The position numbers were made by a program, and so were the translations under genes. A DNA stretch of 64,000 nt from Corynebacterium flavescens (GTDB lineage: Bacteria; Actinomycetota; Actinomycetes; Mycobacteriales; Mycobacteriaceae), in NCBI RefSeq assembly GCF_008693105.1, contig NZ_VXKK01000037.1, positions 1-64,000 of the forward strand, written 5' to 3'. Positions 31,601-37,814 of this stretch are shown piece by piece; within the stretch, counting starts at the first letter, position 1; each line of letters begins with the position of its first letter. The notes beneath the pieces are model-generated. The model did not search any database, was not told the DNA's origin, and was given only the letters and a program-made list of their open reading frames with translations.

Positions 31601-32804
31601 ACAGAGTTGCTGTTGCCGCTTGATACTGCTCGTCGGTCATGGACTCCGAGGCGGTCTTAAGCTGCCCCAGTAGGGACTCCATGCCAACGAACTTGCCCTG
31701 CGCGTCATATACGGTAAGGCCAAGTTCCTCAATTGCGGCCTGCGCGGGCTTGCCCTGATCAGTGACAGACAGAAGGGCTGTCTTTAGCAACGTACCGGCA
31801 TCAGAGCCCTGAATACCGGCGTTAGCAAACATCGCCAAAGCCGTTGCAGTATCATCGATGGACAATCCAAACTGGGATGCGACAGTGCCGGATTGCTGAA
31901 GGCCCTGGGCAATGCCACCAATCTCCGCACTCGATGCGTTAGCCGCACCGGCCAGCACATCCGACACGCGGGCCGCATCTTCAGCACCAAGCGAGAATGA
32001 CTGTAGCGCCTGGGACTGGATCGTCGCGGCATCAGCGGCGCCAATCTGTGCAGCAGCAGCCAACTGCAAGGTACCTTTTGCAGCACCCATGGACTGCTCC
32101 ACGGTGAAACCGCCCTTAGCGAGCTCAGTCATCGCGGCGGTTGCATCTGTTGCGGAAGTAGCCGTCAAAGAAGCATCGGTGCCCAACTCGCGGGCCTTCT
32201 GAGAAACCTGTGCTAACTGGCCGGCTGTTGCCCCCGACACAGCAGACATGGTGTTCATCTCGGACTGGAAATCCATACCAGTCGAGAGGATCTTCTCAAA
32301 TCCGGCAGCGGCGCTACCAATACCAGCGAGGGCTCCTACAAGCCCAGCTGCAGCGCCCGCCGCGGAGGAGAACATGCCCTCCAGCGGGGCGGCGGATTCG
32401 GATGTTTCCCGAACTCGCTCTTTAGCCTTTTGAGCCGACTCCGAAACCTTATCTAGCGGCGCGCCCGACGCTTTAGGCGTTGCATCAGCACTACCCACAG
32501 CATCTACCGCCGAAGCAGCAGATTTAGCAGACGAGGAGACCTTATCAAGATTTCCGGAATCAGCCGACGGGCTAACCCTCTTCCCCCCTACCGCGTCGAG
32601 TGCCTTGCCCGCATCTTTAGCGGAGGACTCCACCCGGGACAGATCGTTAGTATCCGCCTTAACAGATACCCGCTTCTTGCCCGTCGCCTCTAGCTGCTTA
32701 TCAACGCTTTTAGCCTTTGATGCGACTTTCTCCATCGCCGCATCAAATTCGGTCGCATCGACCTTGATAGCAAACCCGAGATCTCCAAGGTCAATGGCAG
32801 CCAC
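25680..32804 (-). CDS. Tape measure protein with embedded NlpC/P60-like peptidase domain
   Basis: 2,374 residues, the largest gene. It sets tail length; at roughly 0.15 nm per residue a tail near 350 nm is expected. The N-terminal third is Ala/Ser-rich helical repeat and contains the phage tail-tape signature (about 160-480). Hydrophobic stretches lie near residues 680-720 and 1,985-2,015. Around 1,365-1,480 a cysteine-peptidase-like domain shows AFDCSG and GHTAMMLPDG, as in NlpC/P60. Long coiled coils occupy about 1,640-1,940. The peptidase probably helps cross the cell wall. Confidence 0.95.
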   Translation of the reverse strand: MAAIDLGDLGFAIKVDATEFDAAMEKVASKAKSVDKQLEATGKKRVSVKADTNDLSRVESSAKDAGKALDAVGGKRVSPSADSGNLDKVSSSAKSAASAVDAVGSADATPKASGAPLDKVSESAQKAKERVRETSESAAPLEGMFSSAAGAAAGLVGALAGIGSAAAGFEKILSTGMDFQSEMNTMSAVSGATAGQLAQVSQKARELGTDASLTATSATDATAAMTELAKGGFTVEQSMGAAKGTLQLAAAAQIGAADAATIQSQALQSFSLGAEDAARVSDVLAGAANASSAEIGGIAQGLQQSGTVASQFGLSIDDTATALAMFANAGIQGSDAGTLLKTALLSVTDQGKPAQAAIEELGLTVYDAQGKFVGMESLLGQLKTASESMTDEQYQAATATLFGSDAMRMAGIAAQTGSEGFTTLRDAVTRQGQAAEVAAAQTQGLPGVWERLQNTMEDVYLGMFDNMSESLEGAGNAAVDMIDAAAPALESFAGTAASALSLSVDTAGKAVDAWNSLPAPLQEAAKAIMGVKLASMALGTDLGQKILEPFKNAKTSFSTFNKDVGTLRAKYAEAGTEVSRFGAAVEVAQSSNNRYVSGMATSYAAASAPLKQTASAYREMADAAAIASIETSGSISNIGTMSTVMGRTVQASVTSMAGTMKGVGAAAFTGLKTSAKDLLDFLGGPMGLGLAAAGYAVSEMISSHQKAQAAQESYSSATKEAADAQERLNAALAGSTKELGTAEMEDAAKVAQGLVSSYTSMGEQASGLFSSLDGVEKFLGEDNASWWDKNQASLQLEKSFGTLKDTTKDLGIDMNDLGGVIAKGGTEYDGLMSSLRGAGDSGNYAAYQLDKARTSFLESVDAARDLDPAAAQAAAGIDVLADSSASADDKLSALKSTMQAMGLMSQTADEANMEAAKAIDELASSVGDLATADDPLGEGLFDGEKLDYTNQNAQALSSTLGDMSEQLMNVANSGGDTQGIWELMGPQLSSLRDEMGLTGEEFDDQWSKILESYGLVPEVVTTLVELDGASEAVESLGNVWAALYPLEEGATINIDPPDPAVLGVMDELGVKYEEIKNSAGETIQYKVTAPSDEIMGQFDDITTKMAEIDDSSITIETIMDDTPLQLGVESAKSLLDELDIEEPSPTAQLLIDQLLANGDIARGDLEYLNQQSANPSADLEKSLLDAGVSDAHSQLQGVNDHSTRSIMDGDSSRVRTEASNARNSIDSVPTSRTTTFIAKMQGAWNSVKTFFGGSASGTSRFADGGVLPAYADGAQAGGYRLPTTGLGTGMVDGFLGVNGNGMPIARVDQGEWVVNGDSSDQYNRTLAAINANNPQAILASLARELPAYADGGRARSEEVIGQLSGFNGGPYVMGGFSPSAFDCSGAIAATVNTWLGLDTFDSRMSTVNEGQWLAAKGFEAGRGNGNQLVVGWYDYGGGANGHTAMMLPDGTFIESGGSTGQGFTIGGAAGPLDGRGFTNFMYLPGSDDGSGEGGGIGNEGGDLGETDGYGTDLDIDAFGGVSGVGGGKKASFSKASAPTATSGIFHAPGLASNAPSVTVGQSLGGNRGQVEALANQYGYGAQAASAMNFMNPFVGQNSFRDELGSASSNQILSIAKQLEQQLGQQGITAQVEAALDAKTPNWDVWLRVNDDTIDAFNRLGEAKADRKNAAQDIAEAEEKLAKLRSKNTKSEDDAAEKLAEAYKDLDKAKNKEVKKDGDGERRQEAIEKAEKKISELKEKASENEVTAAEQIKDAEEEVTEARDAEAAAIMEVKNAQLQYNTALQMAPIKAAASFVEAISDGFGRMAENLQLMADNMDHANAVVDAQQQAELDDMSAKQKAFDAARELRELERDNSDARHSEVLAQQQAEYDLALARHDYQTQYAGAEIDLANLRTKGILDVSQKASDTDRLAILSASAVQIAEKQLELTRAQAASGEFSRQIALEQATYELNYQQEISKIQQERLAVATNEMAQAAALAAGQLGGSTSAMAQAMQGKQKTAGGLAGALGGLAQIAGAVAMTVATGGAALPAAIALGVGGIGSVVAGVTKVVEGKAQEDAYKDQAKEEYNQLSDDDKKRVDAANAGMWLGVIAGAGVGMAGGSQDDVSGMFDAVTGAFNLPLYKKQMEQKYGAEAAALLTEKAKAELDRREKAAELEKAKKEFELGVGSSEQADKLAEMQQTLQQQLDEMQQENKQLAGIDSKLGGDKSVLMSIGGSGWGVNSADGMSLGSNSGGFGGLTRDEVGEWSSLNVEDGWLTTGLMRPIIDALNDSDSEGGSSGWIDGLPETVVDGLYARQLAESGAVPGAVDSAGQSLLASQKQKSDSDYQAATRRILDSIGGGDSTTIGTQFTGPVNVTTQVEDDVMDGLRRMAANA

Positions 32805-32809
32805 AGCTC

Positions 32810-33289
32810 TTACTCCTTCACGTTAGGAATCTTCCTAAGGCCAAGGCCACGGGCTATAGCCGTATCCTCACCTAGAAGTCTTACGAGCCGTATTCTGAAC
32901 CATCTCCACCGGCGGTCAGACAAAATGCCACTGTCAAAATCTACGCCGTAGAAGTGGTGAAAATCAGTCTCGATGTAATCCCAATGTGATAGGAGTGATG
33001 CCCAGGTAAGTTTACTTTCATCGACTGCGGGGCCGTCATCAATTTTTTCTGCCCACCATTCGCGCACATACTCGCCGTGTGTTTCAAGGATGAATAGGTC
33101 AGGCGGGCCGCCCCCAGGATCATTCTCCGAGTACGCCCCAGGATGCGGGTCATACCACAGATCCGAGTCTGGGGCGTAGGCCCACCCGTCAGGGTCGCGC
33201 CTTAGGCGTCCCCACTGGTCTCGCCAGCACCCGTCGGGGTCTCCTGGCTCGGCGGGGTGCCGTTCTTCACGCTGTCCAGTGCTTTTCCC
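32810..33289 (-). CDS. Tail assembly chaperone, frameshifted C-terminal part (GT-type)
   Basis: This frame has no good start of its own until a GTG at 33067. Read in the -1 frame from the slippery site at 33283-33289 it is open for 157 codons (STGQREERHPAEPGDPDGCW ...). Residues such as DPDGWAYAPDSDLWYDP and EYVREWWAEKIDD look coding. The product would be a fusion of about 278 residues with the first 121 residues of the upstream chaperone, as in lambda gpG-gpGT and most siphophages. It lies 5 nt upstream of the tape measure gene that it serves. Confidence 0.8.
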   Translation of the reverse strand, partial: GKSTGQREERHPAEPGDPDGCWRDQWGRLRRDPDGWAYAPDSDLWYDPHPGAYSENDPGGGPPDLFILETHGEYVREWWAEKIDDGPAVDESKLTWASLLSHWDYIETDFHHFYGVDFDSGILSDRRWRWFRIRLVRLLGEDTAIARGLGLRKIPNVKE

Positions 33290-33645
33290 AAGTTACCTGT
33301 GCTGAAGTACGCCTTTGCGAGGTCATCACCGATGGTGTACTTGAAATGGATCGCGCTGATTACGCGCTCCATCTGCACGTATGAGGCACCCAAGTCCTTC
33401 AGCTCCGCCAGCACACCGCCAGTAATCTTGCCGGTGGTCTTATTAATCTTCGACCCCACGAGCTTCGCCACCCGCGCCCACGTCGCCTGGTTCGAGTCCG
33501 CATTCTCCTCGCGGGCCCGTACGACATCAGTCTGGAATGCGAGAATATCCTCAACCGTTGGGGACAGCTCGAAACGCTTGTCCTTGAAGCTGAATGCGAT
33601 GTCGTATGGTTCTTGCTGTTCTTCTAGCTGCCCGAAGTCAGTCAT
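33202..33645 (-). CDS. Tail assembly chaperone (G-type)
   Basis: 147 residues, acidic and helical (MTDFGQLEEQQEPYDIAFSFKDKRFELSP). Location between tail tube and tape measure genes and the frameshift near its 3' end identify it as the short chaperone. The last 26 residues (Pro/Thr/Gly-rich) are replaced in the frameshift product. Ribosome site AAGGA precedes the ATG. Confidence 0.85.
   Translation of the reverse strand: MTDFGQLEEQQEPYDIAFSFKDKRFELSPTVEDILAFQTDVVRAREENADSNQATWARVAKLVGSKINKTTGKITGGVLAELKDLGASYVQMERVISAIHFKYTIGDDLAKAYFSTGNLGKALDSVKNGTPPSQETPTGAGETSGDA
33283..33289 (-). other. Programmed -1 frameshift slippery site
   Basis: On the minus strand GGGAAAA stands in the frame G-GGA-AAA, a canonical X-XXY-YYZ heptamer and close to lambda's GGGAAAG. 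Slipping back one base opens the downstream frame through to 32810. Confidence 0.82.
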
Positions 33646-33725
33646 GCGGGGTGTCCTTCCAATGTGTGAATGATGCTTACCCTGCGCATCTTCCCCCGCA
33701 GTGCTTCGCGGTCAGTTATGGAAAA

Positions 33726-33760
33726 GACCCCCGGCCCCACACAAGGTGAGACTGGGGGTC
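33726..33760 (-). terminator. Terminator after the major tail protein gene
   Basis: GACCCCC/GGGGGTC, 7 bp with a 21-nt loop, followed on the minus strand by TTTTCC. It lies 17 nt past the tail-tube stop and probably lowers transcription of the chaperone and tape measure genes. Confidence 0.75.
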
Positions 33761-33776
33761 AACCCACGGAAGATAG

Positions 33777-34349
33777 TTAGACCCCTAGACCAGTCGGGGC
33801 AAGAACTTTCAGCAGCTCCTTCTCATCCATGAGGACAGATGCCTCAGTGGCGCTGCCCTCCTCCACAGAGTGGATACGGTGCGGGGCACACGACGCCTTC
33901 AAATCAGAGGTGAAGGTGCGAAGGTCAGACTTGCCGCCACTACCAGAGCTGAAGCTGTTCGTCGCGGTGCCCTCCCATCCCTCGTCAATGTCGGTTCGCC
34001 AAACACGGAAGTCTACCTTGCCATACTGTCCGACTTCCTCACCGGAGAGCTTAAGCAGAACCTGATCCTCAGTGAGGAGCGGGAGATCACCCTTACGGGC
34101 GTACTGGCCTTCCAGGTTGAGGGTGAGAGAACGGCCGGTCTTTTCCTCCGAAGTCCACTCACCGCTGTCAATATCGGACGAATCGACGGTGGAGGTTTCC
34201 ACATTGACGTTCACAGACGTAAGACCACGCAAGAACTTATATTCTGCCGGTTCCGCACCGTGAGGCTTGATCTGAGCTGCCCAGTTCCCGTTGAGCTGCT
34301 TGTTCAGCTCGCAGGAATTAGGGGCGGCTGCGTACTTCTTTGCTGCCAC
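33777..34349 (-). CDS. Major tail tube protein
   Basis: 190 residues. Beta-rich with the typical mid-protein pattern TSEEKTGRSLTLNLEGQY and acidic surface. Gene order (after tail completion proteins, before the chaperones) and a dedicated terminator both fit the highly expressed tube protein. AAGGAG precedes the ATG. Confidence 0.87.
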   Translation of the reverse strand: MAAKKYAAAPNSCELNKQLNGNWAAQIKPHGAEPAEYKFLRGLTSVNVNVETSTVDSSDIDSGEWTSEEKTGRSLTLNLEGQYARKGDLPLLTEDQVLLKLSGEEVGQYGKVDFRVWRTDIDEGWEGTATNSFSSGSGGKSDLRTFTSDLKASCAPHRIHSVEEGSATEASVLMDEKELLKVLAPTGLGV

Positions 34350-34359
34350 TTTCTTCTCC

Positions 34360-34821
34360 TTAGATAGGTGTTGCCAGTACCGCCTCGTAGGTGTCGATGC
34401 TGTGCCAGCGATGATTAGAATCCGACAGTTGCGGATCGTTGATGATCCGACGGCAGGATAAGACGGATTGCTTTGCGGTCAGGTTGAAGTCCTGCATATC
34501 GTGGAGTAAATCAAATGCGACGGCGGCATCATCCTCCGGGCCGAGCTGGTCATGTGGCGCCCCGCGGAAGCACAGGGAGAACCGCATCGTGGGGTTCGAT
34601 TCGGATATAGCGTTGTTCATGGTGATGTTAAAAACGCACATGGCCCGGTCTGGTTCGTCTTGCAACTGGAGCATGAAAACGGCGGGCTCGCCCGAAACTT
34701 TCGACTGATTCAGGGTAGGGTCGGCACACGCCCCAGATTCGGACAAGTATTCGACGAGCTGGTCTGCGAACCTGCGGTGCTGCGGCGGGCGTGGGTAGGA
34801 CTGTTGGGAAAACTCGGGCAT
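34360..34821 (-). CDS. Tail terminator / tail completion protein
   Basis: 153 residues. Starts with MPEFSQQSYPRPPQHRRFADQLVEYL and has a mixed alpha/beta pattern. The position one gene before the tail tube matches the tail terminator of HK97/SPP1-like phages. Assigned mainly by order. Confidence 0.68.
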   Translation of the reverse strand: MPEFSQQSYPRPPQHRRFADQLVEYLSESGACADPTLNQSKVSGEPAVFMLQLQDEPDRAMCVFNITMNNAISESNPTMRFSLCFRGAPHDQLGPEDDAAVAFDLLHDMQDFNLTAKQSVLSCRRIINDPQLSDSNHRWHSIDTYEAVLATPI

Positions 34822-34822
34822 G

Positions 34823-35170
34823 CTAGAAGCCTCCTGCTATGTGATTACGGATGATTTGTGCAACCCGTTCTGCGTTGTCATTCCGTGCTGTTTCGAGGTA
34901 CTTAGCTTGTCCACCTCTTGGGTGGTTCCAGGTGGTTTCCTCATGCTGTCGGCGAATGTAGGGCAGGCCGTCGTAGCGCACACCGCCCGTCACTTCACTG
35001 CCTTTACTCACGGGGATTACCTGCGCAGACTGGCGCAAATTACCCGTCTCCCCTAGTGGGGTGAGGGCAACGCTGGCGGCCTCGATTACCTGCGCCGCGC
35101 TCGTCACGCCAGCAGCAGCCCCGTTGATTACCTGATTGCGCACTTGGCTAATTTTCAGGTTCAGGGTCAT
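34823..35170 (-). CDS. HK97 gp10-like neck protein
   Basis: 115 residues. Contains YDGLPYIRRQHEETTWNHPRGGQAKYLE, with the last third similar to minor capsid / gp10-family proteins that join head and tail. Overlaps the upstream gene by 4 nt. Confidence 0.72.
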   Translation of the reverse strand: MTLNLKISQVRNQVINGAAAGVTSAAQVIEAASVALTPLGETGNLRQSAQVIPVSKGSEVTGGVRYDGLPYIRRQHEETTWNHPRGGQAKYLETARNDNAERVAQIIRNHIAGGF

Positions 35171-35508
35171 TGGATAGTCACCTCCACATGATCCGGGGTG
35201 AGCCCAGTGCCGGTGTCTGCTAGGCGGGCGGTCACAACTTCACGTTGGCGTTTAGCCCCGAACTTTGCAGGTAGAGTAACCACGGAACCAACCGCAGGTA
35301 TCGGCCCATCGGCAGACCAATTCAGGGTGCCTGCGACTACTACCTCATTCTGGATGTCGGATCCGCCGGCAACAGTTCTGGATTGCATGTTGATGGATGC
35401 CTTCACCACCGTTGGCGGGCCATACGTCACGCCCCTAGCGGTGCGGATCTCCTCTCCCTGCAACTCCACCTCATGGGTGAACCACAGGGTCGCTAGTTTC
35501 TCACTCAT
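35167..35508 (-). CDS. Head closure protein
   Basis: 113 residues from the methionine MSEKLATLWFTHEVEL; the longer frame overlaps the connector gene and was discarded. The rest is a small beta barrel (GTLNWSADGPIPAVGSVVTLPA). The order connector, closure, gp10-like, terminator is standard for siphophages. Confidence 0.68.
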   Translation of the reverse strand: MSEKLATLWFTHEVELQGEEIRTARGVTYGPPTVVKASINMQSRTVAGGSDIQNEVVVAGTLNWSADGPIPAVGSVVTLPAKFGAKRQREVVTARLADTGTGLTPDHVEVTIQ

Positions 35509-35524
35509 GCTCGACACGATGGCA

Positions 35525-35974
35525 TCACATCCACAGCCACGGGTCGCCGTGAAGCAAACCAGCATCATCGAGGATGAGGCGTGCCCCCGTGGACAATTCC
35601 CCCGCCAGTAGGCGCCGGCGGGCGGCCAAGCGCTCACCATTGTCTAGCGTGACGGACGCGCCGTTATTTGAGGAGGAGGACACTAACGCATCAGCAGTAG
35701 AACCGCCGGATATGAGCTCCTCGTACACTTCGCCCTGCACCCACGCCAGCACCTGCGCGCTAGTCGCGTCAGCAAACGCGAAGCGGATACGCTCCTCCGT
35801 GGGCATCCCCGACCCATCCACATCATAGATGGCGCTGCGGGTCTTAGACCGCATGATCATCGACGCCCGAGTAATCAGAGAATCCAGCACACTATCGGGA
35901 ATGCCGGTGTAAGTGCCGGGCGGGCCATCATTCGTGAGCTCAGTACGGTCAAGATAGTTCATTTCAACATTCAT
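35525..35974 (-). CDS. Head-tail connector protein
   Basis: 149 residues. Helical N-terminus TGIPDSVLDSLITRASMIMR and DADATSAQV-like mid region typical of gp6/gp15-type connectors that dock under the portal. The start at MNVEMNYLDR follows AAGGACAA. Confidence 0.72.
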   Translation of the reverse strand: MNVEMNYLDRTELTNDGPPGTYTGIPDSVLDSLITRASMIMRSKTRSAIYDVDGSGMPTEERIRFAFADATSAQVLAWVQGEVYEELISGGSTADALVSSSSNNGASVTLDNGERLAARRRLLAGELSTGARLILDDAGLLHGDPWLWM

Positions 35975-36005
35975 CACATTGTCCTTGTCATTTAGGGATG
36001 GCAAA

Positions 36006-36105
36006 GGCCGGGCGCGGAACCCCACCCCACATGGGGCACCTAGTTGGGGAACCGGCCCGGCCAGGCCAATCACCTTGCCGACTGTCGGGGCGGCAAGATT
36101 ACAGA
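36006..36105 (-). promoter_or_regulatory. Paired hairpins after the capsid gene
   Basis: Two dyads fill the gap downstream of the capsid gene: CTTGCCG/CGGCAAG (about 36082-36105) and GGCCGGGC/GCCCGGCC (36006-36013 with 36055-36062). T-runs are absent. They may be a leaky terminator or RNA-protecting structure that raises capsid expression over the connectors. Confidence 0.45.
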
Positions 36106-36111
36106 AGGGGC

Positions 36112-37023
36112 TTAGGCGCCGACGCCGCCGGCGACGGTACCACCAATCACACCCGGCTTAACATCAGCTTCGATAGACACGATGCCGGAGGGGCGAATGA
36201 CCTTAGAGCCGTAGACCTGAAGGCCACGGATAACATCCCCGAAACGATCCGGGTTACGGAACGCCTCAAGGGTGCGTAGCTGTGACGCGAACGCCAAAGC
36301 GCCGGGAACACCAGCGATGATGATTTCACGACCGCCAGTAACCGGCACGTTGGTGGACTGGTAGATATTCAGCCCGAGCTGCGGAATGGCAGAGATAAGA
36401 CCACTGCGAGCCACAACGTCAGTACCAGCCGCGTCGGCCTGGGTAACACGACGGTCGGCGATGAGAGCGGAACCGAAGTTCGGGCCAACAACAACCCATC
36501 GGGCCGCAGTGGGGGCAGATACCTTGTTGAGCTCCAGCGCGAGCTTGCGGACAATATCCCAAGCCGTAAGCTGTTCATCGGCGGGGCGGTAGAAGTCCGA
36601 GCCGTCAAACACGGGCTTAGAGCCCAGCTTGGTGCCAGCGCCCGCCTTCAATTCGGCGGCAATGTCCTTGTCTACTACGTCGGCCATACCGCGCCCATGC
36701 TCCTCGGTGGCAGCGCCCTGGAAGTCGCCGGTGGCCTGCTTCGCATCCACATCGGACACGAGGAAGCCGTAGTACTTTTCCTTGTCCATGACCAGCTTTA
36801 GCTCGGTCGTGCCGATCTCGTCATAGACCAGATCCTCGGTGCGGTTGTGATCCTTGATCTTCGCCGCGCCGATAGCGTTGATGGATACGGTGTCGCCAGA
36901 GTTTTGAAGGATGGGCTGAAACTTGGTATCAGCGATCCCGGGCTGCGCGTAGACGAGTGCCTGCTGATAGGGCACCTCCAGCGAGGGGGCCCAAAACTTG
37001 GGAACGAAACTTGCAACGGTCAT
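36112..37023 (-). CDS. Major capsid protein
   Basis: 303 residues. The pattern (MTVASFVPKFWAPSLEVPYQQALVYAQPGIAD, GDTVSINAIGAAKI, later RPADEQLTAWDIVRKLALEL and the C-terminal beta domain) is that of HK97-fold coats without a protease step. It is preceded by a scaffold gene, with no prohead protease seen. It starts immediately after the scaffold stop. Confidence 0.9.
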   Translation of the reverse strand: MTVASFVPKFWAPSLEVPYQQALVYAQPGIADTKFQPILQNSGDTVSINAIGAAKIKDHNRTEDLVYDEIGTTELKLVMDKEKYYGFLVSDVDAKQATGDFQGAATEEHGRGMADVVDKDIAAELKAGAGTKLGSKPVFDGSDFYRPADEQLTAWDIVRKLALELNKVSAPTAARWVVVGPNFGSALIADRRVTQADAAGTDVVARSGLISAIPQLGLNIYQSTNVPVTGGREIIIAGVPGALAFASQLRTLEAFRNPDRFGDVIRGLQVYGSKVIRPSGIVSIEADVKPGVIGGTVAGGVGA

Positions 37024-37734
37024 TTACTTCTCCTTGAAAAGGTGATCGAGTTTGCCCTGCTTGTTCAGCTCGTAGATTTCGTACTCGTTCATCTTGTCTA
37101 CATCTTCGAGCGTGTAGCGGTGGGCAGAATTGTCATTGGGGGTTGGGGCGTTCCCCGAGGAGGTTGGGGCGACCTGCGCCCGCAGTTTCGGGGTGTTCTC
37201 CACCGCCTGCTCCACAATCGCCGTCACCTGGGCGGCGTAATCATCAGCAGTCGGGTCGAGAGCAGCGAATGCTTCACTGCCTCGCACAAAGGGGACAGTG
37301 AGCGTGGGGTCTGCCTTGGCCTTAGTGATGGCCTCGTTGAGGGCGGTGCGGCGAACTAGCTGCGTGTACCGATCCTCCGATTCCTTGGCCTTGGTTTCCC
37401 ACTGCTTGACGAGCTCTTCCGGGGTTGGGTTTTCGTCTGCCAGGCCTATTGCCTTAGCCACGCTGCCCTTGTATGCCTCGAAGTCGGATTGCAGCTTTGC
37501 AGATGATTCTTCCTGCTCACGGAACTTAGTACGCCACTTTGCGGCCTCCGCGTTCAGCTTGGAGATCTTCGCATCATAGTCGCCCTGGTTCTCCTCGGGC
37601 TTGGTGACAGCATCCGCGGTGTTGGTAAGCTCCTGGCCTGCCGTGTCCGTAGTCTGTTGATGCTGGTTGCTTTCGCCCTCGGTTTGAGTCTGGGGTGCTT
37701 CCACATTGCTGCCGTCGTTGTGCTCGTTTTCCAC
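37024..37734 (-). CDS. Capsid scaffold protein
   Basis: 236 residues from a GTG that has AAGGAG 6 nt upstream (VENEHNDGSNVEAP). Gln/Glu/Thr-rich disordered N-terminus, a central coiled coil (about 60-140: EAAKWRTKFREQEESSAKLQ) and a short charged C-terminus that probably touches the coat protein. Typical scaffold layout and position. Confidence 0.85.
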   Translation of the reverse strand: MENEHNDGSNVEAPQTQTEGESNQHQQTTDTAGQELTNTADAVTKPEENQGDYDAKISKLNAEAAKWRTKFREQEESSAKLQSDFEAYKGSVAKAIGLADENPTPEELVKQWETKAKESEDRYTQLVRRTALNEAITKAKADPTLTVPFVRGSEAFAALDPTADDYAAQVTAIVEQAVENTPKLRAQVAPTSSGNAPTPNDNSAHRYTLEDVDKMNEYEIYELNKQGKLDHLFKEK

Positions 37735-37814
37735 TGGTGTCTCCTTTGTGTCCGGTTTGGCGGGGGCGCCTGGCCTCCCACTCGCAACACAGAATGCACA
37801 ATTTTGGCTTGCGG

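Noticed and set aside
32941..33153. 70-codon frame inside the chaperone frameshift region
   Set aside because: It is the third, non-coding register; the -1 frame explains the region better.
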